From positions 62,001 through 126,000 of the forward strand of contig NZ_JABBGJ010000009.1 of NCBI RefSeq assembly GCF_012927345.1: a stretch of DNA of 64,000 nt. The letters are read 5' to 3'. Below the pieces are notes generated by a model that did not search any database, was not told the DNA's origin, and saw only the letters and a list, made by a program, of their open reading frames with translations. The DNA comes from Paraburkholderia polaris. Its GTDB lineage: Bacteria; Pseudomonadota; Gammaproteobacteria; Burkholderiales; Burkholderiaceae. Numbering within the stretch: position 1 is the stretch's first letter; each line of letters opens with the position of its first letter. This document shows positions 1 to 9,709 of this stretch, piece by piece. Both the position numbers and the translations under genes were made by a program.

Positions 1-84
1 AGCAGGCTGAGCGGTTTCGGCTGAAGTGGGCGAAAGCCGCAGCCCCAAAGGCTCCCCGGGTTTTCCCGGACTTACCGCCTGTAT

Positions 85-129
85 GGATTCCGGATTCCCC
101 GACACCCCTCGTCTGGATTTCTGGAATCC
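85..129. promoter_or_regulatory. candidate DctD upstream activating sites
   Basis: Two GGATTCC-type direct copies lie at 85-98 and a perfect inverted repeat GGATT-N5-AATCC at 115-129, about 70-110 bp upstream of the sigma-54 promoter of dctA. That is the usual distance for an enhancer bound by a sigma-54 activator, and dctD is encoded just downstream. The assignment to DctD is inference from position and symmetry. The first 80 bases of the window show no gene I can support. Confidence 0.4.
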
Positions 130-196
130 CGGACGGCGCACGCCGTAACACACCAAAAAACCTATAAAAATCAAAGCGATTCGCTTCGCATCAAGC

Positions 197-212
197 TGGC
201 ATCGACCTTGCA
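197..212 (+). promoter_or_regulatory. sigma-54 promoter of dctA
   Basis: TGGCATCGACCTTGCA matches the -24/-12 consensus TGGCACG-N4-TTGCA with correct GG-to-GC spacing. Transcription would start near 222, giving a 5' leader of about 180 nt before dctA. The presence of the DctB/DctD two-component genes immediately after dctA supports RpoN control. Confidence 0.85.
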
Positions 213-263
213 ATTTAGATCACGCGGCCGCAACGGTCCGACAACTAAAGCAAGGAGACAACG

Positions 264-293
264 ATGTCTGATTTCCCCTCCCGGTATTTCTGA
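264..293 (+). CDS. candidate 9-residue leader peptide upstream of dctA
   Basis: ATG at 264 is preceded by AAGGAGA at 252-258 with ideal spacing, the best Shine-Dalgarno in this part of the window, yet the frame closes after nine residues (MSDFPSRYF). It lies inside the predicted dctA transcript, about 110 nt before the dctA start. It could be a regulatory upstream ORF affecting dctA translation or transcription. No homology can be judged at this length, and function is inference. Confidence 0.4.
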   Translation: MSDFPSRYF

Positions 294-401
294 ATTCGTC
301 GTCTTGTCGCGGCCTAATGCCGTGCACAGGCGTGACGACTATTCGTTCGCATGATGCGCAGCGTGGCAGGCCTTGAGCTCACCCATATCGCAGGAAACAT
401 C

Positions 402-1682
402 GTGAAGAAACCTATCCACAAAGTGCTGTACGTCCAGGTGATCGTAGCGATCCTCATCGGCATCGCGCTCGGCCATTTTTCGCCAGACTTCGCCGTCGAC
501 ATGAAACCGCTCGGCGACGGCTTCATCAAGCTGATCAAGATGGTGATCGGGCCGATCATCTTCTGTACGGTGGTGACCGGCATTGCCGGCATGGAAGACA
601 TGAAGAAGGTCGGGCGCGTCGGCGGCAAGGCGCTGCTGTACTTCGAAATCGTCTCGAGCTTCGCGCTGCTGCTCGGCCTGATCGCGACGCACGTGCTGAA
701 GCCCGGTGTCGGCTTCAATATCGATCCGGCCACGCTCGACGGCAAGGCTGTCGCGTCGTATGCCGCGAAGGCGCACGGCCAGACCACGGTCGACTTCCTG
801 ATGCACATCATTCCGGACACGCTCTCGTCGGCTTTCGCGCAAGGCGAAATCCTGCAGATCCTGCTGATCGCGTTGCTGTTCGGCGCGGTGCTGGCAACGG
901 CCGGTGAGAAGGGCAAGGTCGTCACGAACTTCATCGACGGGCTTTCGCATGTGCTGTTCGGCATCGTGCGCATCATCACGAAGCTGGCGCCGATCGGCGC
1001 ATTCGGCGCGATGGCGTTCACGATCGGCAAGTACGGCATCGGCTCGCTGTTGCCGATGCTCAAGCTGGTCGGCACGTTCTATCTGACCTCGATCGTGTTC
1101 GTGGTGGTCGTGCTCGGCATCATCGCGCGTGCGGTGGGCTTCAACATCCTGCGCTTTGTCGCGTACATCAAGGAAGAGATGCTGATCGTGCTGGGCACGA
1201 GCTCGTCGGAAGCTGCGCTGCCGCAACTGATGCTGAAGCTCGAAAAGCTTGGCTGCTCGCGTTCGGTGGTGGGCCTTGTGGTGCCGACCGGTTACTCGTT
1301 CAACCTCGACGGCACCAACATCTACATGACGATGGCCGTGCTGTTCATCGCGCAGGCAACGAACACCGACCTCACGTGGACGCAGCAGTTGACGCTGCTC
1401 GCGGTGACGATGCTGACTTCGAAGGGCGCGAGCGGTGTGACGGGCGCAGGCTTCATCACGCTGGCCGCAACGTTGGCTGTGGTGCCGACCATTCCGCTGT
1501 CGGGCATGGTGCTGATCCTCGGTATCGACCGTTTCATGAGCGAATGCCGCGCGCTGACGAACATCGTCGGCAACGGTGTGGCGACAGTGGTGGTGTCGGC
1601 ATGGGAAAAGGAACTGGACCGCAACAAGCTGAATGCCGCGTTGCGGGGTGAGGTGGCAGTCAAAGAGCCGGCTGGGGTCTAA
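402..1682 (+). CDS. dctA: C4-dicarboxylate transport protein DctA
   Basis: Inner-membrane proton/dicarboxylate symporter (DAACS family, GltPh fold) importing succinate, fumarate and malate. The SSSEAALPQ hairpin motif and the NLDGT motif of the substrate site are present, with eight or so hydrophobic helices over 426 residues, the family length. I use GTG 402 (protein [13 protein letters not shown]), which matches family N-termini and has AGGAAA upstream; an in-frame ATG at 351 would add 17 atypical residues. A sigma-54 promoter lies at 197. Followed after 47 nt by dctB and dctD. Confidence 0.95.
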   Translation: MKKPIHKVLYVQVIVAILIGIALGHFSPDFAVDMKPLGDGFIKLIKMVIGPIIFCTVVTGIAGMEDMKKVGRVGGKALLYFEIVSSFALLLGLIATHVLKPGVGFNIDPATLDGKAVASYAAKAHGQTTVDFLMHIIPDTLSSAFAQGEILQILLIALLFGAVLATAGEKGKVVTNFIDGLSHVLFGIVRIITKLAPIGAFGAMAFTIGKYGIGSLLPMLKLVGTFYLTSIVFVVVVLGIIARAVGFNILRFVAYIKEEMLIVLGTSSSEAALPQLMLKLEKLGCSRSVVGLVVPTGYSFNLDGTNIYMTMAVLFIAQATNTDLTWTQQLTLLAVTMLTSKGASGVTGAGFITLAATLAVVPTIPLSGMVLILGIDRFMSECRALTNIVGNGVATVVVSAWEKELDRNKLNAALRGEVAVKEPAGV

Positions 1683-1729
1683 GCCGCATACCGGCGACGA
1701 CTCCCGATCACGGCCGCGGACCCCCACCT

Positions 1730-3730
1730 ATGAAAGCGGCGGCCGCGCGCCGTGACTCCGCGCCGTTGGCCGACGAAGCTCGCGCCGACGGCGCGTCGCC
1801 TTATGCCACAATATCCGATCCTCACCGATCGGGAATTGCCAACGTGACGCGCCGCCTGCTGATCCTCTTCGCGCTCGTCGCCGGGCTCGTGGTGGCGTGC
1901 GGGCTCACGTACAGCATTGCGTGGCAGAGCGGCATCGACAATTTGCGGCGCAACGCCGCGGTGCGAGTCGATCGCACTACGAGCGCGCTGAAAAGCACGC
2001 TTGAGCGCTACGAATCGCTGCCTTATCTGCTGGCCGAACATCCTATCGTGCAGGACGTGCTGGTCAATCCCAGTCCGGCCAACGTCGAGCGCGCCAATCT
2101 CTATCTCGAAGACCTCAACCGCCACGCGCGGGCAACGGTCACCTACATCATTCCGCTCGACGGCTATTGCGTCGCCGCGAGCAACTGGCACGGGCCGGGC
2201 AGCTTCATCGGCGCGGGCTATCAGTTCCGGCCGTATTTTCTCGATGCGGTGAAGGGCGGCGTGGGCCGCTTCTTCGGTATCGGCACGATTTCGCAGGCGC
2301 CGGGTTATTACATCTCGCAGCCAGTGCGGCGGGACGGCAAAATCGTCGGCGTGGCAGTCGTCAAACTCGACCTGGAATGGTTTCAGGGCACGGATGCGTT
2401 CGAGCCCTTGGTTGTCACCGACGATCACGGCGTGATTTTTCTGTCGTCGATGCCGACGTGGAAATATCACACGATACGGCCGTTGTCGGGACAGGTCGCC
2501 GATTCGATCTATCAGGCGCGCCAGTACGCACAGCAACCGATTGCGCCGCTGCCGGTGACGATCGAACGCACGCTCGAAGGCAACGCGCAGATCGTGCGGA
2601 TCGGCGGTGGCCGCTATGCACCGCGCTATCTGGCGTCGCGGCGCGGCATGGGCGAACCGGACTGGCATCTGATTACGATGTCGCCCGTCAATCCGGTCGA
2701 CGCCGACGCGCGCAATGCGACCATCGTTACCGGCTTCGGATACGTTTCACTGGTGTTGTTCGCGTTCTACTGGAGAATGCGCCGCGCCCGGGTGCGCGAA
2801 GTGATGCGCAGCCGTTCTCTGCTGCAAAAGGCCTACGCTGAATTGAACCAGCGAGTGGCCGAGCGCACCGCGGATCTCTCGCAGGCGAACGAGCAGTTGC
2901 AGAAGGAAGTCGCCGAGCGAACGCGCGCCGAACAGGAACTGCGCGCAGCGCACGATGAGCTGATCCAGGCCAGCAAGCTTGCCGCGCTGGGTCAGATGGC
3001 GGCGGGCATCACGCATGAATTGAATCAGCCTCTCGCGGCGCTGCGCGGTTTCTCGGATAACACGCGCGTGCTGCTCGAACGCGGCGACCAGGCTTCGGCG
3101 CGTGAAAATCTCGAAGCGATCGCGGCGCTCACCGAGCGCATGGGCAAGATCACCAATCAGTTGAAGCTGTTCGTCGGACGCGCGCGGCCGCGCAGCGCGC
3201 GCGCGCCGATCATGCGAGCCTTGCGCAACGTCATCGCGCTGCTGCAAAAGCGCCTGCAAGGCGTCGAAGTCGAGTTTGCGTTGCTCGACGCCGCCACCGG
3301 CGCACGCACGCCGCTAAATCTCGCCGACGATCCCCCCGATCTGGTTGCCAATTGCGACGATCTGCGGCTCGAACAGGTGCTGATCAATCTGCTCGGCAAC
3401 GCGCTCGACGCCACGGCAGGGATGACGCCGCCGCGCATTTCGATCGAGATCGAAGCCGCTGAGTCGAGCGTATCGTTCGCCGTGCGCGACAACGGCCCAG
3501 GCATTCCCGAAGACGTGCTGCCGCGTCTGTTCGAACCGTTCTTCACGACCAAGGAAATGGGCCAGGGGTTGGGGCTCGGCCTCGCGATTTCATCGTCGAT
3601 TGCGCGCGACTGCGGCGGCACCTTGGTGGCGCGCAACGCGCCGGACGGCGGTGCATTATTCGTATTGACGCTGCGCCGCGCGCGCGTGCAAACGAGCCAC
3701 ACATCGGATCCGCTCACCACGGGCTCCTGA
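1730..3730 (+). CDS. dctB: C4-dicarboxylate sensor histidine kinase DctB
   Basis: Membrane-bound sensor kinase that senses periplasmic dicarboxylates and phosphorylates DctD. A first TM segment lies around residues 40-60, then a periplasmic PDC/Cache-type sensor region to about residue 325, a second TM segment, a coiled coil, the DHp helix with H-box THELNQPLAAL (phospho-acceptor His429), and the ATPase N/G boxes (NALDAT, DNGPGI, GLGLGL) to the end. 666 residues. No strong Shine-Dalgarno supports ATG 1730; GTG 1844 just before the first TM is an alternative start. 16 nt before dctD, so co-transcribed. Confidence 0.92.
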   Translation: MKAAAARRDSAPLADEARADGASPYATISDPHRSGIANVTRRLLILFALVAGLVVACGLTYSIAWQSGIDNLRRNAAVRVDRTTSALKSTLERYESLPYLLAEHPIVQDVLVNPSPANVERANLYLEDLNRHARATVTYIIPLDGYCVAASNWHGPGSFIGAGYQFRPYFLDAVKGGVGRFFGIGTISQAPGYYISQPVRRDGKIVGVAVVKLDLEWFQGTDAFEPLVVTDDHGVIFLSSMPTWKYHTIRPLSGQVADSIYQARQYAQQPIAPLPVTIERTLEGNAQIVRIGGGRYAPRYLASRRGMGEPDWHLITMSPVNPVDADARNATIVTGFGYVSLVLFAFYWRMRRARVREVMRSRSLLQKAYAELNQRVAERTADLSQANEQLQKEVAERTRAEQELRAAHDELIQASKLAALGQMAAGITHELNQPLAALRGFSDNTRVLLERGDQASARENLEAIAALTERMGKITNQLKLFVGRARPRSARAPIMRALRNVIALLQKRLQGVEVEFALLDAATGARTPLNLADDPPDLVANCDDLRLEQVLINLLGNALDATAGMTPPRISIEIEAAESSVSFAVRDNGPGIPEDVLPRLFEPFFTTKEMGQGLGLGLAISSSIARDCGGTLVARNAPDGGALFVLTLRRARVQTSHTSDPLTTGS

Positions 3731-3746
3731 ATCAGACGAGAACGAC

Positions 3747-5099
3747 ATGCTGAACCACGGCTTGCAAGTGCTGTACATCGAAGACGACGAGCTGGTGCGG
3801 CGCGCCAGCGTGCAGAGTTTGCAACTGGCGGGCTTCGACGTGATCGGCCATGCGTCGGCGGAATCCGCAGCGAAAATGATTAGCGCGGATTTCTCAGGGG
3901 TGATCGTCAGCGATATTCGCCTGCCTGGCGCAAGCGGTCTCGAACTGCTCGCGCAGTGCCACGAGCGCGCGCCCGACGTGCCGGTGATTCTGGTCACCGG
4001 CCATGGCGATATTTCGATGGCCGTGCAGGCCATGCGTGACGGCGCGTATGACTTCATCGAAAAGCCGTTCGCATCCGAGCGTCTGATCGAAACCGTGCGA
4101 CGTGCGCTGGAGCGCCGCAAGCTGGTGCTGGAGAACCTCGCGCTGCGCCGTGAGCTGGCCGGGCAGAACACAGTGGCGCCGCGCATCATCGGCCGTAGTC
4201 CGGCGATCGAGCAGGTGCGGCGGCTGATCGCGAATATCGCGCCGACCGACGCGTCGGTGCTGATCAACGGCGACACTGGCGCAGGCAAGGAGTTGATCGC
4301 GCGCAGTCTGCATGAACTGTCGCCGCGGCGTGACAAACCGTTTATTGCGGTGAACTGCGGCGCGCTGCCGGAGCCGATGTTCGAGTCGGAAATGTTCGGC
4401 TACGAACCCGGTGCGTTCACCGGCGCGGCAAAACGCCGGATCGGCAAGCTCGAACATGCTTCCGACGGCACGCTGTTCCTCGACGAAATCGAGAGCATGC
4501 CGCTTGCGTTGCAGGTCAAACTGCTGCGCGTGTTGCAGGACGGCGTGCTGGAACGACTCGGCTCGAATCAGCCGATTCGCGTGAATTGCCGCGTGGTGGC
4601 CGCCGCGAAGGGCGACATGGCCGAGCATGTCGCGGACGGGTCGTTCCGTCGCGATTTGCTATACCGCCTGAACGTGGTGACGATTGCGCTGCCGCCCTTG
4701 GGCGAGCGTCGCGAGGATATCGTGCCATTGTTCGAGCACTTCCTGCTGGACGCGGCGGTGCGTTATCAACGCCCGGCGCCAATTCTTACGGATCGGCAGC
4801 GTGCGAGTCTGATGCAGCGCGATTGGCCGGGAAATGTGCGCGAACTGCGCAACGCCGCCGACCGCTTCGTGCTCGGCGTGGCCGACGATCCGGTCATGTC
4901 TTTCGCCGACGACGGCGTAGCGACGCAACCGTTGAAGGAACGCGTCGAGCAGTTCGAGCGGGCGGTGATCGCGGAGGCGTTGGAGCAGGCCGGCGGTGCC
5001 GTGGCGGTCGCGGCAGACAAACTGCAGCTTGGCAAGGCGACGCTTTACGAGAAGATCAAGCGATATGGCCTGGCGGCCAAAGGGGAAGGGGAGCGGTGA
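3747..5099 (+). CDS. dctD: C4-dicarboxylate response regulator DctD (NtrC family)
   Basis: Sigma-54-dependent activator, partner of DctB. Receiver domain with Asp56 in [11 protein letters not shown]+ domain with Walker A GDTGAGKE at residues 175-182, the sigma-54 contact loop GAFTGA at 222-227 and Walker [10 protein letters not shown]-terminal Fis-type helix-turn-helix ([15 protein letters not shown]). 450 residues, full length. Expected to bind the palindromic sites near 85-129 and activate dctA. Confidence 0.94.
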   Translation: MLNHGLQVLYIEDDELVRRASVQSLQLAGFDVIGHASAESAAKMISADFSGVIVSDIRLPGASGLELLAQCHERAPDVPVILVTGHGDISMAVQAMRDGAYDFIEKPFASERLIETVRRALERRKLVLENLALRRELAGQNTVAPRIIGRSPAIEQVRRLIANIAPTDASVLINGDTGAGKELIARSLHELSPRRDKPFIAVNCGALPEPMFESEMFGYEPGAFTGAAKRRIGKLEHASDGTLFLDEIESMPLALQVKLLRVLQDGVLERLGSNQPIRVNCRVVAAAKGDMAEHVADGSFRRDLLYRLNVVTIALPPLGERREDIVPLFEHFLLDAAVRYQRPAPILTDRQRASLMQRDWPGNVRELRNAADRFVLGVADDPVMSFADDGVATQPLKERVEQFERAVIAEALEQAGGAVAVAADKLQLGKATLYEKIKRYGLAAKGEGER

Positions 5100-5109
5100 G
5101 GACTTGAAG

Positions 5110-5150
5110 CGCCGGCGGCGAGGAGGTATGACCCCGCCGCCGGCGTGTTT
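5110..5150. terminator. bidirectional terminator between dctD and the tlpA-like gene
   Basis: Perfect 11-bp GC stem (5110-5120 with 5135-5145) and a 14-nt loop, followed by a short T-rich stretch, sitting between two convergent genes. Confidence 0.7.
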
Positions 5151-5208
5151 GAATCTGGGCGCTTTGCTTCAGGCTGTTCGTGGCAATCAGGTGGCAATCA
5201 GGCGCCAA

Positions 5209-5739
5209 TCAGGCCGCGTTCAGTGCCTTTTCCAGCAACTGATCGAGTTCTGCGAATTGCGGCTCGCCGACGTAGCGCTTCAGAATCCTGCCGTCCTTGT
5301 CGACCAGGAAGGTAGTAGGCGTGAGCTGGACGTTGCCGAACTGCTTGGCGGCCGAGCCGTCGTCCATCGCAACCTTGAACGGCAACTGGCGGGTTTGCGT
5401 GTAGTTGGCCACGTACATCGGCGCGTCGTAGTTCATCGCGACGGCGACGAATTCGAGCCCTTTGCCCTTGAAGCGGTTATAGGTCTGGACCATCTGCGGC
5501 ATTTCCTTCATGCAGGTGTCGCAGCTGGTCGCCCAGAAGTTGACCAGATAGACCTTGCCTTTCAGATCGGCGGTCGAGACTTTCTGGCCCGACAGCAACG
5601 TGAAGGTCGCATCGGGCACGCGCTGCTGGCCGGCGAACGCGAAATAGCCGGCAATCGCAATCGCGACGGCTACAACGGCGATGATGATGGTGCGAATCGG
5701 ATTCGCGCGCCGTGCGGCGGTGGACGGGGTGGAGCTCAT
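5209..5739 (-). CDS. TlpA/ResA-type thiol-disulfide oxidoreductase
   Basis: Membrane-anchored periplasmic thioredoxin-like protein of 176 residues. An N-terminal hydrophobic anchor at about residues 16-36 is followed by an AhpC/TSA-redoxin-like domain with active-site CDTC inside WATSCDTCMKEMP and the cis-Pro region TPTTFLVD. The family reduces disulfides in the periplasm, often for cytochrome c or oxidase biogenesis; the specific partner here is unknown. Single gene, convergent with dctD and divergent from the lipoprotein gene. Confidence 0.85.
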   Translation of the reverse strand: MSSTPSTAARRANPIRTIIIAVVAVAIAIAGYFAFAGQQRVPDATFTLLSGQKVSTADLKGKVYLVNFWATSCDTCMKEMPQMVQTYNRFKGKGLEFVAVAMNYDAPMYVANYTQTRQLPFKVAMDDGSAAKQFGNVQLTPTTFLVDKDGRILKRYVGEPQFAELDQLLEKALNAA

Positions 5740-6033
5740 GAACGGAACCTCGAGAGTCGCGCAGAAAGCGCGGGACAGTGCGTTGGTTGGGCTGCTTTTG
5801 GACTTGCTTTGGGACTATTAAATCCGGTACTGCTTGGCGTCGCTATTGTAGCCCCATTCCGGCCGCGCGGCAGCGGGCGGCCCGGGAGGGGATAATAGGA
5901 CTTTACGTTCCTGTCAGCCTGATCTTCTGTCCCCATGCTCCGAACCGCTTTTCGCTTCTTCGCCCGGATCTTGATTGTGCCGTTTGGCCGTCCCGGTAGC
6001 CGCTCCCCGAGTTTTTCCCTGGCCGACGGCCGC

Positions 6034-6603
6034 ATGGCCGGCGCCGCATCGCGCTTGCAGCGGGCGCGCGCAGTACTTGGTACGGCGGCCTGCGCGCTGG
6101 CGTTGGGCGGCGCGCTGGCAGCGTGTTCGCCGACCTTCGACTGGCGGACCATCATGAACAACGACAACGGCTATACGGTCGACCTGCCGGCCAAGCCGGG
6201 TAACGATCAGCGGGTGGTCCAGATCGGCGGCACGCCGATGCAGATGGCGATGCAGACAGCCGAAGCCGGCGACGCCCTGTTCGCGGTCGGCACCGTGATG
6301 CTGCCGAACGACGGCGATGCGACACAGCGCGCTGCGCTCGAATTCCTGCGCACGGGTCTCGCCCGCAACGTCGGCGCCGCGCCGGACGCGCACGCGGTGC
6401 AAATCCCGCTCGCCGCCGGCGGCCAGGTGCTGGGTCTGGAAATGAAGCTGACCGGTGAAGCCGGTTCGCAACACGAAACGCGCACCGTGTACGCGCGGTT
6501 GGTCGCGCGTGGCCGGCATGTGTATCAGGCGGCGATCATCGCGTCCGGGCCTCTGCAGCAGGAGCAGGTCGACCAGTTTTTTTCGTCGTTCCAACTGTAT
6601 TGA
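6034..6603 (+). CDS. putative lipoprotein of unknown function
   Basis: A signal peptide with lipobox LAAC (Cys at residue 31 from the chosen start) precedes about 160 soluble residues that begin SPTFDWRTIMNNDNGY. I do not recognise a catalytic motif. The family is common in Burkholderia and probably anchored to a membrane. The ATG at 6034 puts the signal peptide at the N-terminus; an in-frame ATG at 5935 would add 33 residues that look non-coding. No clear Shine-Dalgarno for either. Confidence 0.7.
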   Translation: MAGAASRLQRARAVLGTAACALALGGALAACSPTFDWRTIMNNDNGYTVDLPAKPGNDQRVVQIGGTPMQMAMQTAEAGDALFAVGTVMLPNDGDATQRAALEFLRTGLARNVGAAPDAHAVQIPLAAGGQVLGLEMKLTGEAGSQHETRTVYARLVARGRHVYQAAIIASGPLQQEQVDQFFSSFQLY

Positions 6604-6936
6604 AAGCGGCCGTTCTGGCCGATTCGGCGCGCGACACGATCTTCGTGCACAGTGAAAGTTCCTTCGTAGCATCGCGCGCTAATTCCCGGTTTACGTTGAA
6701 GTTTTTCGATTCCTCACAGGTGCTGTGGATAACTCTGTTGAGAACTTCGTGTTTTTTGCCGAAGATGCCCATCCCGTGGGCATTCTGTCAGATTGAGCCC
6801 GCTCCGGGCGGTCGAAATAATCCAATTAAATCAATGCCCTTTGGATGCATGCTTCCATGTGCCTTTCAGATGTTTCCAGATTTGTCTGGAGCGCGCACAT
6901 GTGCATAAGTCAAGTCTTGACAGCCAATTTTTCGCC
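6604..6936. other. convergent intergenic region, no gene seen
   Basis: 333 bp between the lipoprotein gene and the convergent yifB gene, AT-richer than its surroundings. It holds a perfect DnaA-box sequence TGTGGATAA at 6724-6732 and a 7-bp hairpin at 6765-6783 with no T-run. Short frames here have no Shine-Dalgarno and no recognisable protein. I see no terminator that would clearly serve either neighbour. Confidence 0.5.
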
Positions 6937-8550
6937 TTATACCGACCCAAAAGCCCGGCGATATTGAATGGCTTCACCGATCTGCGCGGCGCTCGGCATG
7001 GCGGTGCCAGCCAGGTCGGCGATGGTCCGCGCCACCTTCAGGACGCGATAGTAAGCACGCGCCGACCAGCCGAAGCGCTCGCCGGCCTGGCGCAGCAAAG
7101 CTTCACCTGCTGCGTCGGGGCGGCAGACCTCGTCCACTTCCCGTCCGCCCAGTTCCCGATTGGTTTTGCCCTGCCTGGCCAGTTGCCGCTCGCGGGCGGC
7201 ATTCACCCGCAGTGCGATCGTTGCGCTGGTTTCACCGGCGGCGGTGGAGCGCGCAGACAACTCCGCCGGCGTGAGTGCGGGAATCTCAATCTGGATGTCG
7301 ATCCGGTCGAGCAGCGGCCCGGACAGCTTGCGCAGATAACGCGCCGCGATCTCCGGTGTGCAGCGGCAGCGGCCGTTGGGGTCGCCGCGCCATCCGCAGG
7401 GGCAAGGGTTCATCGCGGCGATCAGTTGGCAGGCGGCCGGAAAATCCGCCTGCAAGGCGGCGCGCGAGATTGTGATGCGACCGGCCTCGAGGGGCTCGCG
7501 CAGGGTTTCCAGCACATGACGGTCGAATTCCGGCAGTTCGTCCAGAAACAGCACACCCAGATGCGCCAGGGTGATCTCGCCGGGTTGCGGCGGATTGCGC
7601 CCGCCGACCAGCGCTGGAGCGCTCGACGAATGATGCGGCGCGCGAAACGGCCGTTGCCGCCATTGTGAGGGCGTAAAGCCGGCCCGGCTGGCGGACAGCA
7701 ACGCGGCCGAGTTGAGTGCTTCGTCGTCGGTCATGGGCGGGAGCAGGCCTGGCAGGCGAGCGGCGAGCATCGATTTGCCTGCGCCGGGCGGCCCGACCAG
7801 CAAGACGTGGTGTCCGCCGGCCGCGGCGACTTCAAGCGCGCGGCGCGCGCCGCGCTGGCCGATCACGTCGGTCATGTCAGGAGCAGCGGCGGGCGCGGTC
7901 TCGCTGAGCTCGGGTGCTGCGATCGGGTAGAGCCGGGCGTCAGGCGCGCCGGCCAGATGCGCGCACAGCGACGGCAGATCGGTGGCGCCGTAGACATCGA
8001 CACCGGGCACGAGCGCTGCCTCGGCCGCACTTGCAGCAGGTAGGTAGAGCTGCGGCGTGTGCTGAGCGCACGTCACGGGTATCGCCTGCTCGCCTGACGT
8101 AGTGAACGTTGACGCTCCACTGGAAGCGCTGCTCAAGCCACCGTGAGAAGGACCGCTGCGCGCCGTCCCGCAGGCCATCGCGAACGCCCCGCGCATCGGT
8201 CGCAGCGCGCCGGTCAGTGACAGTTCGCCGGCGAATTCACGGTGCAGGAGGGACTCGGCCGGAATCTGCCCGCTCGCCGCCAGAATGCCTAAGGCGATCG
8301 GCAGATCAAAGCGGCCGGACTCCTTCGGCAAATCGGCAGGAGCGAGATTGACGGTAATGCGCCGCACGGGGAAATCGAAGCTGCAGTTCTGCAGCGCCGC
8401 GCGTACGCGCTCGCGGCTTTCGCGCACTTCCAGATCTGGAAGGCCGACGATCGAAAAAGAGGGTAATCCGTTCGCGAGGTGAACCTCGACGGTTACTTCG
8501 GGCGCGCGGCCAGAGGCCGGCGCGCGACTGCGCACCACGGCAAGCGACAT
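6937..8550 (-). CDS. comM: YifB/ComM family Mg-chelatase-like AAA+ ATPase
   Basis: Cytoplasmic AAA+ helicase of the ComM family, which in naturally competent bacteria promotes branch migration and integration of incoming DNA. An N-terminal ChlI-like domain (MSLAVVRSRA, FSIVGLPDLEVRESRERV) is followed by the ATPase with Walker A GPPGAGKS, Walker B LGVLFLDELPEF and the C-terminal Mg-chelatase helical domain. 537 residues; relative to typical homologues there is an extra Ser/Gly/Thr-rich stretch of about 35 residues around residues 127-165. comF-type gene at 24.4 kb is a second competence-associated family. Confidence 0.93.
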   Translation of the reverse strand: MSLAVVRSRAPASGRAPEVTVEVHLANGLPSFSIVGLPDLEVRESRERVRAALQNCSFDFPVRRITVNLAPADLPKESGRFDLPIALGILAASGQIPAESLLHREFAGELSLTGALRPMRGAFAMACGTARSGPSHGGLSSASSGASTFTTSGEQAIPVTCAQHTPQLYLPAASAAEAALVPGVDVYGATDLPSLCAHLAGAPDARLYPIAAPELSETAPAAAPDMTDVIGQRGARRALEVAAAGGHHVLLVGPPGAGKSMLAARLPGLLPPMTDDEALNSAALLSASRAGFTPSQWRQRPFRAPHHSSSAPALVGGRNPPQPGEITLAHLGVLFLDELPEFDRHVLETLREPLEAGRITISRAALQADFPAACQLIAAMNPCPCGWRGDPNGRCRCTPEIAARYLRKLSGPLLDRIDIQIEIPALTPAELSARSTAAGETSATIALRVNAARERQLARQGKTNRELGGREVDEVCRPDAAGEALLRQAGERFGWSARAYYRVLKVARTIADLAGTAMPSAAQIGEAIQYRRAFGSV

Positions 8551-8671
8551 GTTTTCTCCCGTCGGACGGCGCGCCGAGGGCGCGCGCGAATCCCCTAAAA
8601 CGCTGATGACGTCACGGCTCGCTTGCCAGTGATGTGCAGCACTGCGCAGCTAAAACGCTGCGAGCAAATCG

Positions 8672-8929
8672 TCAGGACGCTTGCGTTGTGACCGGCAGCT
8701 TCTGTTCGAGCTCGGCGACACGGCGCTCCAGCTCTTCGAGGCGCGCGCGGGTGCGCACCAGCACCTGGGTCTGCGTATCGAATTCCTCACGCGTGACCAG
8801 GTCGAGCTTGGAAAAGCCCTGCGACAGCATGGCTTTCACATTGCGTTCGACATCTTTGGCCGGCGAGTTCTTGAACAGCTCGCTCATGCGGGCCTGAAAA
8901 TCGTTAAAAACATCGTTCGGTTGTTTCAT
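8672..8929 (-). CDS. ubiK: ubiquinone biosynthesis accessory factor UbiK
   Basis: 85-residue acidic coiled-coil protein (MKQPNDVFNDFQARMSELF at the N-terminus; heptad-rich EELERRVAELEQKL at the C-terminus) of the UbiK/YqiC family, which helps assemble the aerobic Ubi complex with UbiJ. The start at 8929 is set by AAGGGGAA just upstream; a longer frame from 8968 lacks it. Divergent from glnK. Confidence 0.88.
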   Translation of the reverse strand: MKQPNDVFNDFQARMSELFKNSPAKDVERNVKAMLSQGFSKLDLVTREEFDTQTQVLVRTRARLEELERRVAELEQKLPVTTQAS

Positions 8930-8943
8930 GGTGTTCCCCTTGG

Positions 8944-8960
8944 TGCACAAAAAATGTGCA
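8944..8960. promoter_or_regulatory. NtrC-type binding site
   Basis: Perfect palindrome TGCAC-N7-GTGCA with spacer AAAAAAT, the NtrC consensus, 230 bp upstream of the sigma-54 promoter of glnK. A weaker half match ends in TTGGTGCA at about 8995-9011. It lies just upstream of ubiK too, but the enhancer arrangement fits glnK-amtB. The rest of the 8930-9327 gap contains no gene. Confidence 0.7.
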
Positions 8961-9183
8961 TGTTTCATTGCGTCTGTGCTTTGTCACGGCGAATGGGCCG
9001 TCTTGGTGCATGACCTGTTGCCTGCCGCTGCCGTATGAGCCCGTTTGGTGCGTGCTCAAACGTTAAAAGCCTTCGAACACTCTAGCAACGATCCATACGC
9101 CGCGCCACCGTGCCCCGCCAACGTTGGCCATCCGGCCAAGGCCGCTTGCGCCCCTTTTGCAACGTGCAGTGAGCGAAGTCTGA

Positions 9184-9666
<483 letters not shown>

Positions 9667-9709
9667 TACCAAAAGATAGCGACACAGATAGCGACAAGAG
9701 GAAACGAAG

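Noticed and set aside
339..1727. Long minus-strand frame opposite dctA
   Set aside because: Arg/His-rich composition, no family motifs and exact overlap with dctA; a shadow of GC-rich codon bias.
6724..6732. Perfect DnaA box TGTGGATAA
   Set aside because: Single box, no cluster, no AT-rich unwinding region and no dnaA/dnaN genes, so not an origin.
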